From Pseudorasbora parva (lineage: Eukaryota > Chordata > Actinopteri > Cypriniformes > Gobionidae), in contig NC_090179.1 of assembly GCF_024679245.1 (NCBI RefSeq), positions 1-64,000 of the forward strand: DNA of 64,000 nucleotides. Direction: 5' to 3'. Positions 13,134-24,140 of the stretch are shown here, one piece after another. The position numbers and the translations under genes were made by a program. The notes beneath the pieces were generated by a model. The model was not told the DNA's origin and searched no databases. It saw nothing but the letters and a program-made list of their open reading frames with translations. How positions within the stretch are numbered: position 1 is the first letter of the stretch; each line of letters begins with the position of its first letter.

Positions 13134-13227
<94 letters not shown>
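13134..13227. repeat. (GA)n microsatellite, probable Tx1 target site
   Basis: A pure GA run of about 94 bp ((TC)n on the minus strand) directly upstream of the Tx1 5' leader. It creates a long meaningless Leu-Ser repeat in the ORFs that cross it. Confidence 0.95.
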
Positions 13228-13229
<2 letters not shown>

Positions 13230-13267
13230 TGTGCATGGGCGTAATTTATGGGTATGTATTTATTTAA

Positions 13268-14193
13268 AGGCACAATATGTAATGTTTTAGCATTAAAAAT
13301 ATAAAAGATCACTATATCTATGTTATATATTTTTTAAAGTTGTGTGTTTACATTATCCCGACAGTTCCAATTAACTTCTAAATCCAGAGAAATTAATATT
13401 TTAATTCGAAGACACGGACCGTGTCTTTATTTCCGTTATGTCGCCCGTCTTTCACGTCATATCCACGTTTGCGTCTTGCTTCCTGCGGAACTCGGCGGAA
13501 CCGCCAAACTCAAAGAGGAACACTGACAGACAGTATAAGGGGAACACCCGTATAAAAAAGTCTGTATGATAATGGATCATGACTACTCTTTGCCTGTACG
13601 TTTTGCCAGCTCAACAAAGCGCAAACGTACGGGTGAAAAAAAATGACCCGAGAAGATTTTGGGACAGTAGAAGAAGCAAGAGACGTGTAAACCTTGGAGA
13701 AGCCTTTGAAAGATGGCGAAATCTTCGTGACAAGCTCGGACTGCAGAGAGATGCTGATCTCGCTTGTGTTTTAATAAACAGGTCATTTAAGTAACCATTC
13801 AGCTAACATAATAATCATATAATCATAACATGCTGTATGTTTGCATATTGCATAGCGATCTTGACCACATTGAGACGCGTTTAGCTGAATACTTTGATGA
13901 TCAATTAAAGTCAATGTACTTTTAAAACTGAAAATAGCTTGCTGCTATTTCATTAGATTGACATTATATAAAGTGAAAAGCCGTAACTAAACTTAACAAT
14001 AATAGAGATGTAATATAACAATTACCTTGTCAGTGAACATGTTTTCTGCTGGAGATGCCAGATTCGCTGGTTGACAGTGACAATGACAACAACTCCCATG
14101 AGCCCACGCACTTTCCCGACGTCATCAAAGTACGTCTGTTGTTATTATTTTGAATGAGTGACCCCTAGTGGCCAAAAGTTGCATACTGCATGT
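13268..14193. mobile_element. TTAA-flanked nonautonomous element
   Basis: The left end reads TTAA then aggcacaatatgtaatg. The right end, reverse-complemented, reads TTAA then acatgcagtatgcaac. The ends are imperfectly inverted and both abut TTAA (13264-13267 and 14194-14197), the signature of piggyBac- or Kolobok-type integration. The interior has a short ORF with a Trp/Arg-rich motif. Ends of this kind are widespread in fish genomes. The superfamily is uncertain. Confidence 0.6.
13567..13794 (+). pseudogene. Short repeat-encoded ORF with NLGEAFERWR-type motif
   Basis: A first frame from ATG 13567 gives a basic leader (RFASSTKRKRTGEKK). A one-base shift near 13640 moves into the frame of the ORF beginning at 13579, which reads DPRRFWDSRRSKRRVN, then LGEAFERWRNLRDKLGL, then RDADLACVLINRS. 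Peptides of the form R(I/V)N(I/L)GxAFxRWRxLR followed by DAxLA recur in fish repetitive ORFs, as I recall. I cannot assign a biochemical function. The frame ends just after a possible splice donor (caggtcatt). It lies wholly inside the TTAA-flanked element. Confidence 0.45.
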
Positions 14194-14542
14194 TTAATGA
14201 CAATAAAACTCGGGTGTTACAATATATTGTTTATAGTAAATTTTAAGGATGAAACAATCATGACATAAACATGAATTTTGTGATCAATTAAAGTCAATGT
14301 ACTTTTAAAACTGAACATTAAATATTGTACATATCTGACACACACTTCTGTCGACAAAGTTACACCACTGTGTGTGTTTATATATAATTTATTAATGAGA
14401 AGGATGGGCCTGCTTATTCTGCACAATCTGGCCCAAGCCAGTTCGCAGGATGAGAGGGCAACACATGTCCGGAGAAGCATCCAGCCGGTTTCGTTTTTTC
14501 GTCTTTGTTTTGGTTAATACTGAGAATCCAGTAACGCATATA

Positions 14543-14713
14543 CAGTGAGGAAAATAAGTATTTGAACACCCTGCTATTACCCTACCTTATTTTTTAGATT
14601 GTCTCTCTCACAGTGGATATGCACCTACGATGACATTTTCAGACCCCTCCATGATTTCTAAGTGGGAGAACTTGCAAAATAGCAGTGTGTTCAAATACTT
14701 ATTTCCCTCTCTG
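14543..14713. mobile_element. Tc1/mariner-type MITE with TA target duplication
   Basis: TA at 14541-14542 and 14714-14715 flank an element of 171 bp. The left end reads cagtgaggaaaataagtatt. The right end is its near-perfect inverse, ending aaatacttatttccctctctg. The inverted repeats extend about 35 bp, through ttgaacac and gctatt. There is no coding capacity. End structure and TA duplication fit a mariner-type MITE. Confidence 0.88.
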
Positions 14714-14789
14714 TAGGTAGTTGTGAAGGGTAGTAGCAATGAAATGCTTGCTTTGCTTAACATGGGATACTCATTACATTTTTTCTGTT

Positions 14790-15360
14790 TTATGATGAAT
14801 TTTCAAAGTTTGCACAGGTCAATTGCAGCATTTCTGATTCTTCAGGAGGAGTTAAATTCAGTTTAGCAATTGAATCTGGATTTTCAAAGTCAAAGAGATT
14901 TTTCACCCACTGCTTGTCTTTTAATTAATTAAATTTCTCCTGGGGAAAAAAAAGCATGAAAAAAATTCCCATCAGTGCATCCAGATGTGACTGAATAAGG
15001 CCAGCGACTGATTGCTTGGACACCTTTTCTTCGATGTGTTTCATCATTGTCGGGAACATATAGTAGCTTGAGGTTTTGAGTCGCAGCTGCCAGAGTTTGA
15101 GTGATCTCTGGAAAGCTTGAATTTGTTTGCAATGTCTGAAAATGTGTTCCTCCTGTCCTTGTAGTTTTAGATTCACTTCGTTTAGAACAGAAAATATGTC
15201 AGCAAGATAAGACAGGGTTGAATACCATTTCTCATCACTGAACAAGCTTATGTTTCTCAGTCAGAAAAGCATGCATTTCAGCTTTCAATTTGTACACACT
15301 GCTGACCTCCCTGCCCTTCGACAGCCTTCTCACGTCTGTATGATAGAGTAAATGTTTGTA
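14790..15360 (-). pseudogene. hAT-type transposase relic (ZBED5/SCAND3-like)
   Basis: On the minus strand the sequence begins near 15355 with TDVRRLSKGREVSSVYKL and KAEMHAFLTEKHK. A frameshift near 15245 leads to FSDEKWYSTLSYLADIFSVL, NEVNLKLQGQ, IQAFQRSLKLW and HLDALM. An in-frame stop at about 14925 is followed by LKDKQWVKNLFDFENPDSIA and MLQLTCANF. This is the C-terminal half of the hAT transposase fold as found in ZBED5/FAM200/SCAND3-type domesticated proteins and their fish transposon relatives. The catalytic N-terminal half and the BED finger are absent. With one frameshift and one stop it is a relic. Confidence 0.8.
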
Positions 15361-16019
15361 CTTGCAAAAATTTTACTGGCCCCAGCACAAAAAAAGTAAT
15401 AAATAAAATAAAATAGGCCTAGTTATTGTTTTTGATCCATGTTACCTTAAAAAATAAGGTTAACTCCAAAAAGCCTACATTTTTTATACATTTTATATTT
15501 AAATATTGTATATACAGTCTTTAATAAAATAAACAAATAGAATTACGAGCAGCAGCACAAATAAATATAACAGAACAAACATACAAATGAAACAGTTCTT
15601 TTCAGGTTTTTCATGGGTCTAAACTAGATTTTCAGTAAGGCTACATTAACAGTAATCAAATATAAACTATCACTGCATAGTCTTCACTGTATAAATATAG
15701 ATTAACAATTATTTAAATGATTCAGTCAAGAGGATTTCTTTCTGTCATTTATCTCGTCTTTTATGAGAGAACCATTGGCCGTGTAAAAGGAGAAAATGTT
15801 TCCCTGCCATTGACAATATTTTCTGGCTTTCCGTGTTTTCACTGTTATATGGCAGGGGGCGCTATTACCTATCTCCTGAATGAATACAGAATCTCCTGAT
15901 CAAAACACAGGGAAAGAAGAAGCAGAAACGAGCTATCTTATATAGGCAGATGCATATGAAATTTAACGCGATCATCAGCAATAAACAGCATCTAAATCAA
16001 AACGGCTGTTATTGAATAA
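15361..16019. other. No gene seen
   Basis: AT-rich sequence with no supported ORF, repeat end or RNA gene. A short plus-strand ORF at 15717-15899 has no recognisable motif. Confidence 0.5.
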
Positions 16020-16703
16020 AATGTCAACCCAGGACGAGATATAGGACTATGAAGCTTTGAGGGTGTTGATGGACTCCATCTGTGTTTGATCATCACTCTG
16101 AATCTGATGTGGATGTAACGTTAGTCTTTGAGAAAAACATGATTTTCTCATTACAAACTCCAACAAACATCAAGTGGTATAATGTCTTTAGATCAGATCG
16201 CCCAAAAAAAGTGGTGGAGTTGCAGTTTATGTTAAGTCAAATTCAAACTGCACCTGTATTTATTCTATTAGCTTTCTTTCTCTCTTTGAACTGTTGACAA
16301 TTAAACTAATTTTTCAAATGGTCCTGGCATCGTCATTGGATGTTACCATCCATCATCTGCATGAAGTGAAGTTATTACTTCACTTACTGATCTTCTTCAT
16401 TTCTGTAATGATGTAAGTGACCATTGTGCTTGTTATGTGTAAGAAATTGTAGGATTTAAAAAAGTAAACCACATATTATTTTGAGACATCAGTTTAAGCA
16501 TTTAAATGAGCAGGCCTTTTTACAAGAGATTCATCATAGTGTTTTATATGTGGTTTCATTGATACCTGGTGTTGATTTAGCATAGGAGTATTTTAAATTC
16601 TCTTTTTTGAGTATATGTGATAAACATGCTCCTTTAAAAAAATGTAGGGTAAGAGGCAGAGAATCCCTTGTTTAATTTAAGTTAATTTCTTCTCGAATCT
16701 AAA

Positions 16704-16942
16704 GCCCTATTCGGACAGGATTAGTTTAACATGGGAACGTGGGTGTAAAGTAATTTTACCTCAGGACGTCTGTAATATTAAAGGGAAATTCGCATGTGAT
16801 TAAGACTTCCCAGTAAAACCATCAGAAGTGGGAGGAGTAACTCACTTTACGCACCACAGTAACCTCCTTGTCGTAATGTGCGTATGACGTTGCTGTTATC
16901 ATGTGAGCAAACACAACATGAACGCCAGTCTGAACTCCGTCT

Positions 16943-17023
<81 letters not shown>

Positions 17024-17513
17024 TTTTTAAAAAATAAAATAAAAATAAAAATAAAATAAACAGTTAGGTCCAGTTTAACGATTCTGATTGTATTGTGTTG
17101 GTAATAAACACTTTCCTCAAGCTAAAATAAGTGTTGTGCCTCTAATAAGTGCTTGATCTTCTTTTTGCTTAAAATGATATGTGGAAAATATTGGACGTTT
17201 GCCACAGAGTTGTCCCTCCACCTACAACGCAACCGAACGCTTCAAGCAAAATGCGGTTTTGTTTAACTTTTTAAACAGGAAATGACGGGATTTTACCATA
17301 CATTTTTACAGAGGGTCTGTTCAAATGGGATTAGTATTACCTGGGGTAATTTTTCCAGACCTTTTTACAGAAAGTAAAAGTCTCTGTAATCTTCACTGAC
17401 ATTGTCCGTAAGGATTACCGAGATTCGGACGGGACTAAAATCACTGAGAACCTCTGGTAATAATTAATTTACCCCCTCGTCCCCATGTTAAACTAATCCA
17501 GTCCCAATAGGGC
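16704..17513. mobile_element. 810-bp TIR element inserted in a LINE relic
   Basis: The left end reads gccctattcggacaggatta, and the right end, inverted, reads gccctattgggactggatta. The similarity continues through gtttaacatgggaacg versus gtttaacatggggacg. Both ends are followed outward by TAAA, so a short (up to 4 bp) target duplication is likely, although A-runs make the exact length ambiguous. Removing the element together with one TAAA leaves the surrounding LINE linker in frame, independent evidence that the boundaries are right. The interior has a (TA)n run and no transposase. Superfamily not assigned. Confidence 0.82.
16945..17017. repeat. (TA)n microsatellite
   Basis: About 36 TA units inside the 810-bp TIR element. 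Such a tract is likely to be length-variable. Confidence 0.95.
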
Positions 17514-17858
17514 TAAAGAGTGTGATGCTGCATGGGTTAAAGCCAAGAAAACAAATAACCATTTGGACATGGTACATTACAGGACACAAGAAATAATTGT
17601 ACAAAACTGGTAATTTTTTTAAATGTGATTATTATTTTAATAAGATAAATGAAAATCTAAATGATCCCTCTAAATTTTGGAAGTTGACCAAATCAGTTTC
17701 TGGTGTAAAATCCATTACTGGTTTACCTGACAATTTAAAAGTTAGGAAGAACGAGAGAATTATAAAGGGGAAAGAAAATATTGCGAATAAAAGTTAGTAC
17801 TGAAGCTGATACATGTAGCTCTATGCAGATTTTTACTTTTCCTCCTATTTTAGTCAAG

Positions 17859-18115
17859 TCAACTTTATTTATATAGCACTTTCACAATGACGATTGTTTC
17901 AAATCAGCTTCACAGTGTCAAACAGGAATATATTGCAACAAAATTTAATTTGGCTATACAGTCGTTCTGGAGAAAACGGTGATGTCATCAGCTTATTTTA
18001 ATTTATCATATAGCGGCAATGTGGGCAGATCAGTATTATAGTTCATAGAATTAATTTAGTAATTCATTTAATTTGGATATTTTGTTGAAAACTTTTTTTG
18101 AAATTTCAGTGCCCC
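17859..18115 (-). repeat. 3'-end fragment of the L2-type LINE
   Basis: It closely resembles 18846-19135, the 3' end of the neighbouring L2 element: actttatttatatagcrctt, cagcttcacagtgtcaaaca, a gtcgt-ctggagaaaac word, then ccaactgagcaagccaagcc. A severely 5'-truncated second copy of the same family in the same orientation. Confidence 0.8.
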
Positions 18116-18842
18116 CAACTGAGCAAGCCAAGCCAAACCCAGATAGCAGACAAACGCTGAATCAGCATTGAATCAATGTTAATGCATCAACTACAATATC
18201 ATTGAATCAATGTTGAGATTTAACATTGATTTTTCATCAGGATTTCACCCTGAAATAAAGTTATTTCTGTAGCGACTGGGCTATATATTAGGGATGCAAC
18301 AATACAGTTAGTCCACGTTTCAATACATACCTCGGTTTTTAACCACGGTTTTTCGGTTCGGTTCGTTTTTTTTTGCTACACCAGAATTGTACCGTAAAAA
18401 ATACGGCAGTTACGTTTTAGTTTTTACGGGGCAACAACATTAAATTTAAAGGTTTATAATGTAATAATCACGGTTGAAAACCGTTTATTTTACCATTCAA
18501 AACTGTACACTGTAAAAAAATACCCATCAAATTTATGGTAAAAAAAACTTTACCATAAAAAAATACAGCAGGAACATTTTAGATTTTATGGGACAGCAGC
18601 ATAAAATTTAAAGGTTTATAATGTGGTAATTACGGCTAAAAACTGTTTATTTTACACTTCAAAAACATATAATTTGAAAGTTTATATTGTAATAATAATG
18701 TGTACACAGTGCACTATAAACAATTACGGTAAAAAATTTTTTAACTGAAATTAAATTACCAACTTATTGAAATGCTGATATCTGTTATGTACCTTTGATA
18801 TAGATTGACAGCCACCAATTACAGTGGTGATGAGAATCACAT
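18116..18842. other. CACTG-type terminal fragments and other repeats, no gene
   Basis: 18160-18235 has short repeats of the type attgaatcaatgtt. 18290-18370 resembles the terminal part of a dispersed fish repeat (gggatgcaacaatacagtta). 18385-18760 contains two related units with tacggcag, attaaatttaaaggtttata and a cactgtaaaaaa word, resembling the subterminal parts of the CACTG-ended elements elsewhere in the window, including 24410-24700 in inverse orientation. Confidence 0.55.
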
Positions 18843-19722
18843 GATCAATCAATCAATCAACTTTATTTATATAGCGCTTTTACAATCACGATTGTGTCAA
18901 AGCAGCTTCACAGTGTCAAACAGGATAATATTGCGACAAAATTAGATTTGGCTGTACAGTCGTACTGGAGAAAACAGTGATGTCATCAGCTTATTTTAAT
19001 TTATCATATAGCAACAATGTTGGCAGATCGGTATTATAGTTTATAGAATTAAATAAGACCTAATTCATATATTTTATTTGTATAATAAGTTGAATAACTT
19101 AAATCATATCTTTAGTGTCCCCAACTGAGCAAGCCAAGCCAAAGGCGACAGTGGCAAGGAACCAAAACTCCATCAGGGCGTGATGGAGAAAAATAAACCT
19201 TGGGAGAAACCAGACTCAGTCGGGGTGCCAGTTCTCCTCTGGCCTATTAACACACAGTGTAAGATTATTATTCTGGCAACCTTACAGTTCGGAAACCATA
19301 TTAGATCGGATTATTCAAAATGTTAAGGGTATCACGGAAGAGACAGATTTATTTAGGATGGGGCGTCGATTACACAAGAGTATGAATACATGAAAGATCG
19401 GAATTATTGCGCCGAAGACGGGTTTTGAGCATGTCGTGCCAGTGAGGCAAATTCAGAGGAGACACCATTCGACACGGTCTCAGCAGACACTCCAGGATGC
19501 GTTGGTCATGTCCAGGCAGGTCCACCATCCGATCCGGACAGGGCCCAGATCCGGGATAAACCTCGGGATAAACAGAGAGACTAACATTAGCGTAGATGTC
19601 ACTCTTTTTATGATGTAACGAGTACATCAGGTGTTATGGGAAGTGTTCCTGGTTCCGGCTGACCTAGTTAATGCAGCCTAAAAATCAGTCAATTGAATTG
19701 AATAATGAAAGTTAAAAATGTT

Positions 19723-22686
19723 CTATGTGTATGCCATAGTAAAGAGATGTGTTTTTAGTCTAGATTTAAACTGACAGAGTGTGTCTGCTTCCCGAACAAT
19801 GCTAGGAAGACTATTCCACAATTTAGGAGCTAAATAGGAAAAGGATCGACCGCCTGCAGTTGATTTAGATATTCTAGGTATGATCAACTGGCCAGAGTTT
19901 TGAGACCGCAATAGACGTGATGGAGTATAATGCGTTAAGAGCTCGCTTAAGTACCGGGGAGCTAAACTATTTAGTGCTTTGTAAGTAATAAGCAAGATTT
20001 TAAAATGTATGCGATGTTTAATAGGGAGCCAGTGCAATGTTGACAGAACTGGACTAATATGATCATACTTCCTGGTTCTAGTAAGAACTCTAGCTGCTGC
20101 ATTTTGGACTAGCTGGAGTTTGTTTATTAAGCGAGCAGGGCAACCACCCAGTAGAGCATTACAATAATCTAGCCTTGAGCTCATGAACGCATGTACTAAC
20201 TGTTCAGCATTTTGCATTGAAAGCATGTGCCGTAATTTAGATATATTTTTAAGATGATAAAATGTGGTTTTACAGATGCTAGAAACGTGGCTTTCAAATG
20301 AAAGATTGGTATCAAAGAGCACACCCAGGTTCCTCACTGACGACGAGGGCTTGACAGAGCAGTCATCAAGTGTTAGACAGTATTCTCGGTTACTACTTGT
20401 GGAGCTTTTCTGTCCAATAATTAAAAATTCAGTTTTATCTGAATTAAGTTGCAGAAAATTACTATTCATCCAATTTTTTATATCAGCTATGCATTCTGTT
20501 AATCTTGTGAATTGGTAGGTTTCGTCAGGGCGTGAGGAAATATAGAGCTGAGTATCGTCAGCATAACAATGAAAACTAACGCCATGCTTCTCAATGATAT
20601 CTCCCAGTGGTAGCATATACAGGGTGAAAAGCAACGGTCCTAACACTGAGCCTTGCGGTACCCCATACTGAACTTGTGATCGGTGTGACATCTCTTCATT
20701 TACTGCTACAAACTGATAACGGTCAGATAAGTACGATTTAAACCATGCCAAAGCAGTTCCACTAACGCCAACATAATTTTCGATTCTATTCAGAAGAATA
20801 TTGTGATCGATAGTATCAAATGCAGCGCTAAGATCGAGTAACACTAATAGAGAGATACAACCACGATCAGATGATAAGAGTAAATCATTTGTAACTCTAA
20901 TTAGAGCAGTCTCAGTGCTATGATACGGTCTAAATCCTGACTGGAAATCCTCACATATACCATTTCTTTCTAAAAAAGAACATAATTGTGAAGACACGGC
21001 CTTTTCTAGTATTTTTGACAGAAAGGGTAGATTCGAGATTGGCCTGTAATTGACTAATTCATTAGGATCAAGTTGCGTTTTTTTAATAAGTGGTTTAATT
21101 ATAGCCAACTTAAAAGTTTTCGGTACATATCCTAATGTCAAAGATGAATTAATGATATTAAGCAGAGGATCTATGACCTCTGGAAGTATCTCTTTTAATA
21201 GCCTAGTCGGTATAGGGTCAAGCATACATGTTGTTGATTTTGATGATTTTACAAGTTTAGCCAGTTCTTCTCCTCCTATAGCAGTGAATGAGTGTAATTT
21301 TTCCTCAGTGACACTACAGCGCTCTGTCTGAAGTGATACTGTAATAGACGGCTGCATGGTTATAATTTTATTCCTAATATTATCAATCTTACTAGTAAAG
21401 AAGTTCATAAAGTCATCACTGCTGTGTTGTTTACAAACATCAGAAGCTGAAGCTTTATTTTTTGATAATTTAGCCACTGTATCGAATAAATACTTAGGGT
21501 TGTGTTTGTTTTCTTCTAAAAGAGATGAGAAATAAGCAGATCTAGCAGTTTTTATGGCCTTTCTGTATGCAATCATGCTCTCTTTCCACAAATTGCGAAA
21601 AACCTCTAGTTTTGTTTTCTTCCAGCTGCGCTCCATTTTTCTGGCTGCTGTTTTAAGGGCCCGAGTGTGCTCGTTGTACCACGGCGTTGGATTATTTGCT
21701 TTAATCTTCTTTAAGCGCCGGGGAGCAACTATGTCTAAAGTGCTAGTAAGGAGAGAGTCAATAGTTTCGGTTGCAGCATCAAGTTCATCTTGGCTATCTG
21801 TAATGCTGAGGAGATGGAACTGATGAGGAAGATTATGTACAAAGCAATCTTTAGTCGCAGCGGTTATCGTCCTGCCATATTTGAAGCGAGGGGATGGCTT
21901 TGCAGCCTTAGGTAAATTAAGTATACATGATATTAGGTAATGATCTGAGATGTCATCGCTCTGCTGCAGAATTTTAACAGTATCAACATTTATTCCATGT
22001 GACATTATTAGATCTAAAGTATGATTAAGGCGATGAGTGGGTCCCGATACGTGTTGTCTAACTCCAATAGAGTTTAGAATGTCTCTAAATGCCAATCCCA
22101 ATGCGTCTTTTTCATTGTCTACGTGGATATTAAAATCCCCAACAATTAGTACTTTATCTACAGCTAATACTAACTCTGATACAAAACCAGCAAATTCTTT
22201 GATAAAGTCTGTATTGTGCCCTGGTGGCCTGTAGACAGTAGCCAACACAAATGTCAGACGGGATTTATCATTTACACTACACAACGTTACATAAAGCACC
22301 AAAACTTCAAAGGAATTATATTTGAAACTAGACTTCTGAGTAATACTGAAAATATTATTATAAATTACAGCCACACCTCCCCCTTTACCTTTCAGACGTG
22401 GCTCATGTTTGTAACAATAATCTCGGGGGGTGCACTCATTTAAAGTAATGTAATCGTCAGGTTTTAGCCAGGTTTCTGTCAAACACAGCACATCTAAGTT
22501 ATGATCTATAATCATATCATTGACAACAAGCGTTTTTGGCGAAAGGGATCGAATATTCAGCAACCCAAGCTTTATCAATTGTTCATCCGTATTATATCTG
22601 TTGTTTATTTGTTGGACATCAATTAAATTTTTACTGTTGAATGGTTTTGATGGTTTTTTGTATTTACTAATTCGGGGAACAGACAC
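19723..22686 (-). CDS. L2-type LINE ORF2: endonuclease and reverse transcriptase, intact
   Basis: An uninterrupted 987-codon frame. The N-terminus has the APE-type endonuclease blocks: LGLLNIRSL, LCLTETWL, ATVYRPPG, VGDFNIHVD and ISDHYLIS, which supply the Asn, Glu, Tyr, Asp/Asn and Asp/His catalytic positions. A basic linker follows. The reverse transcriptase has NYRPISNLPFLSKILEK, FQSGFRPYHSTE, LVLLDLSAAFDTIDH, YGVPQGSVLGPLLF and the catalytic HCYADDTQLY. The C-terminal region (DYCNALLGG, ITYKALNSLAP, WNSLP) matches the usual end of L2/CR1 proteins. Length is typical of the family. ATG 22686 is the first in the frame and precedes the endonuclease by about 40 residues. The protein would nick genomic DNA and reverse-transcribe the LINE RNA. 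With every catalytic block present it could in principle act, possibly in trans on fragments such as 17859-18115. Confidence 0.93.
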   Translation of the reverse strand: MSVPRISKYKKPSKPFNSKNLIDVQQINNRYNTDEQLIKLGLLNIRSLSPKTLVVNDMIIDHNLDVLCLTETWLKPDDYITLNECTPRDYCYKHEPRLKGKGGGVAVIYNNIFSITQKSSFKYNSFEVLVLYVTLCSVNDKSRLTFVLATVYRPPGHNTDFIKEFAGFVSELVLAVDKVLIVGDFNIHVDNEKDALGLAFRDILNSIGVRQHVSGPTHRLNHTLDLIMSHGINVDTVKILQQSDDISDHYLISCILNLPKAAKPSPRFKYGRTITAATKDCFVHNLPHQFHLLSITDSQDELDAATETIDSLLTSTLDIVAPRRLKKIKANNPTPWYNEHTRALKTAARKMERSWKKTKLEVFRNLWKESMIAYRKAIKTARSAYFSSLLEENKHNPKYLFDTVAKLSKNKASASDVCKQHSSDDFMNFFTSKIDNIRNKIITMQPSITVSLQTERCSVTEEKLHSFTAIGGEELAKLVKSSKSTTCMLDPIPTRLLKEILPEVIDPLLNIINSSLTLGYVPKTFKLAIIKPLIKKTQLDPNELVNYRPISNLPFLSKILEKAVSSQLCSFLERNGICEDFQSGFRPYHSTETALIRVTNDLLLSSDRGCISLLVLLDLSAAFDTIDHNILLNRIENYVGVSGTALAWFKSYLSDRYQFVAVNEEMSHRSQVQYGVPQGSVLGPLLFTLYMLPLGDIIEKHGVSFHCYADDTQLYISSRPDETYQFTRLTECIADIKNWMNSNFLQLNSDKTEFLIIGQKSSTSSNREYCLTLDDCSVKPSSSVRNLGVLFDTNLSFESHVSSICKTTFYHLKNISKLRHMLSMQNAEQLVHAFMSSRLDYCNALLGGCPARLINKLQLVQNAAARVLTRTRKYDHISPVLSTLHWLPIKHRIHFKILLITYKALNSLAPRYLSELLTHYTPSRLLRSQNSGQLIIPRISKSTAGGRSFSYLAPKLWNSLPSIVREADTLCQFKSRLKTHLFTMAYT

Positions 22687-22818
22687 AGTCTCTATATGAT
22701 AATATCTAGGTGAAAGAGTCTCTATGTGCTGGGATTTAGCTGATTTTGGTGACGTGAGACAGCTAGCAGACGGTTGGTTTAGCCAGTTTGTCTGCTTCCT
22801 GACCTGGGCCCCAGTGAG

Positions 22819-23672
22819 TCAAGGTTTAGCTCTAAGACTATGTGCCAAATTACTAGAGAGAAGAGCAGCACCAGCCCAGGAGGGATGAATGCCGTCCATC
22901 TTCAACAGGTCAGGTCTGCCCCAAAAACTTTTCCAATTGTCTATGAACCCTATGTTATTTTGCAGACACCACTTAGACAACCAGCCATTGAGTGATGATA
23001 ATCTGCTAACTATTTCATCACTCCTTTTCGCGGGGAGAGGACCAGAGAAATATACGGCTTCGTACTTGCGAGTTTACACACCTCTTTAATGTTAATTTTG
23101 GTGATCTCCGACTGGCGAAGTTGAACATCATTAGTGCCAACGTGAATAATAATCTTAGAGAATTTACGATTAGCTTTAGCCAGCACTTTTAAATTTGCTT
23201 TGATGTCAGGCGCTCTGGCTCCCGGTAAACATGTGACTATGGTGGCTGGTGTCTCTATTTTCACATTCCGTGTAATAGAATCGCCAATAACTAGAGCACT
23301 TTCAACAGGATCCTCAGTGGGTGCATCACTGAGTGGGGAGAACCTGTTTGATGTTCTAATCGGAACGGAAGAGTGGTTTTTTGATCCGCGACTATGTTTT
23401 CTCATCGTCACCCAGCCCTGCTGCGCGGGCTCAGCCGGAACCAAACAATGAGTGTTCACTAAGCTAGTCGCATCCAAAGCAGTATCTAAAGCTGTTACAT
23501 TCTCACTACTCTCACATAAAGCTTGGATGCGTGTCTCTAAATCTGAAATCTTCTCCGTCAGCCTGATTAATTCCTTACATTTATCACATGTGAAGCCCTG
23601 TTCACCAACGGAGATAGATATGCTAAACATGTAGCATGCAGTGCAAGTGACAATGACAGGAGAAGAAGACAT
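22819..23672 (-). pseudogene. L2-type LINE ORF1 (zinc-binding plus SGNH esterase-like), one frameshift
   Basis: ATG 23672 opens a frame with paired cysteines (VTCTACYMF then [10 protein letters not shown]), a short coiled-coil-like stretch ([13 protein letters not shown]), a Ser/Pro-rich linker, and an SGNH/GDSL-hydrolase pattern: [12 protein letters not shown] (block I Ser), [11 protein letters not shown], and [14 protein letters not shown]. At about 23065 a one-base deletion ends the frame after SPRKGVMK. In the neighbouring frame the domain continues as [27 protein letters not shown], and MDGIHPSWAG with the Asp/His block, stopping at 22819. Esterase-type ORF1 proteins are known for CR1/L2 LINEs. 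Apart from this single indel the ORF appears complete. It is about 130 bp upstream of ORF2. Confidence 0.85.
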
Positions 23673-24140
23673 GGCTTACCGTATTTGTTGATGAATCCAA
23701 AACTTACCACAGTTGTCTGATGGAGTCTTTTTAATAATCCAACTCACCACAGTTGTCTATAGAACTCAGAAAACAGGAGACCTGGATGCTGGGATGGAAA
23801 GCTACCAGGCTAGCGAAAAGCTAACGTGTGGTAGTGATTTAGATTAAAAGCTAGTAATGTCAAATTTAAATTGATAGGCTATATTAAACACTATATGGTG
23901 ATGAGTAAGTTATATTTAGCAGTGTAAATTACAAAGAAAATATATCAAATAGAGATTCAAACACAGCTATACAGAGCTACAAACACTGTGGTGGCAGCAG
24001 CAGCAGGCAGACAGACAGGAGCAATCGATCAGGAACAATCAATCAGCCAGGAGCCAAAGCCAGAGTCTCTCAGGGCGGTGTCAGGCCAGACTCTCAATGA
24101 TGAATCAAAGATCATCACACGCAGCTTTTGGAGGAACAAT

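Larger units (their letters stand above)
16020..17858 (+). pseudogene. Degenerate LINE ORF2 (endonuclease-linker), split by a TIR element
   Basis: Scattered blocks in shifting frames follow the order of a LINE endonuclease and its linker: FRSDRPKK then GVAVYVKSN across a frameshift (about 16190-16235), IVIGCYHPSSA (about 16330), SDHCACYV (16420), ICDKHAPLKKCRVRGRENP (about 16615-16670), FLLESKECDAAWVKAKK across the insertion, CDYYFNKINENLNDPSKFW (17625-17680), and FTFPPILVK just before 17858. Many stops and shifts mark it as old. The 810-bp TIR element at 16704-17513 lies between two codons of the linker. The reverse transcriptase proper is absent. Confidence 0.75.
18843..24140 (-). mobile_element. 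Near-complete L2-type LINE, ORF2 uninterrupted
   Basis: The minus-strand order is a 5' leader (from about 24140), an ORF1 with an esterase-like domain (23672-22819), an ORF2 with endonuclease and RT (22686-19723), a long 3' UTR, and a 3' end reading gcgctatataaataaagttg followed by (attg)n. That tail style and the ORF1/ORF2 pair fit the L2/CR1 group. The 5' boundary is only approximate because I found no clear target duplication. The element lies between inverted copies of CACTG-type subterminal sequence (18385-18760 and 24410-24700), so it may have landed inside or next to such an element. Confidence 0.88.

Noticed and set aside
12964..13312. N-terminal Leu-Ser repeat extension of the 405-codon frame and the 93-codon frame beside it
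   Set aside because: Both are read-through of the (TC)n microsatellite. The Tx1 ORF1 start at 12963 is better supported by the family-like N-terminus.
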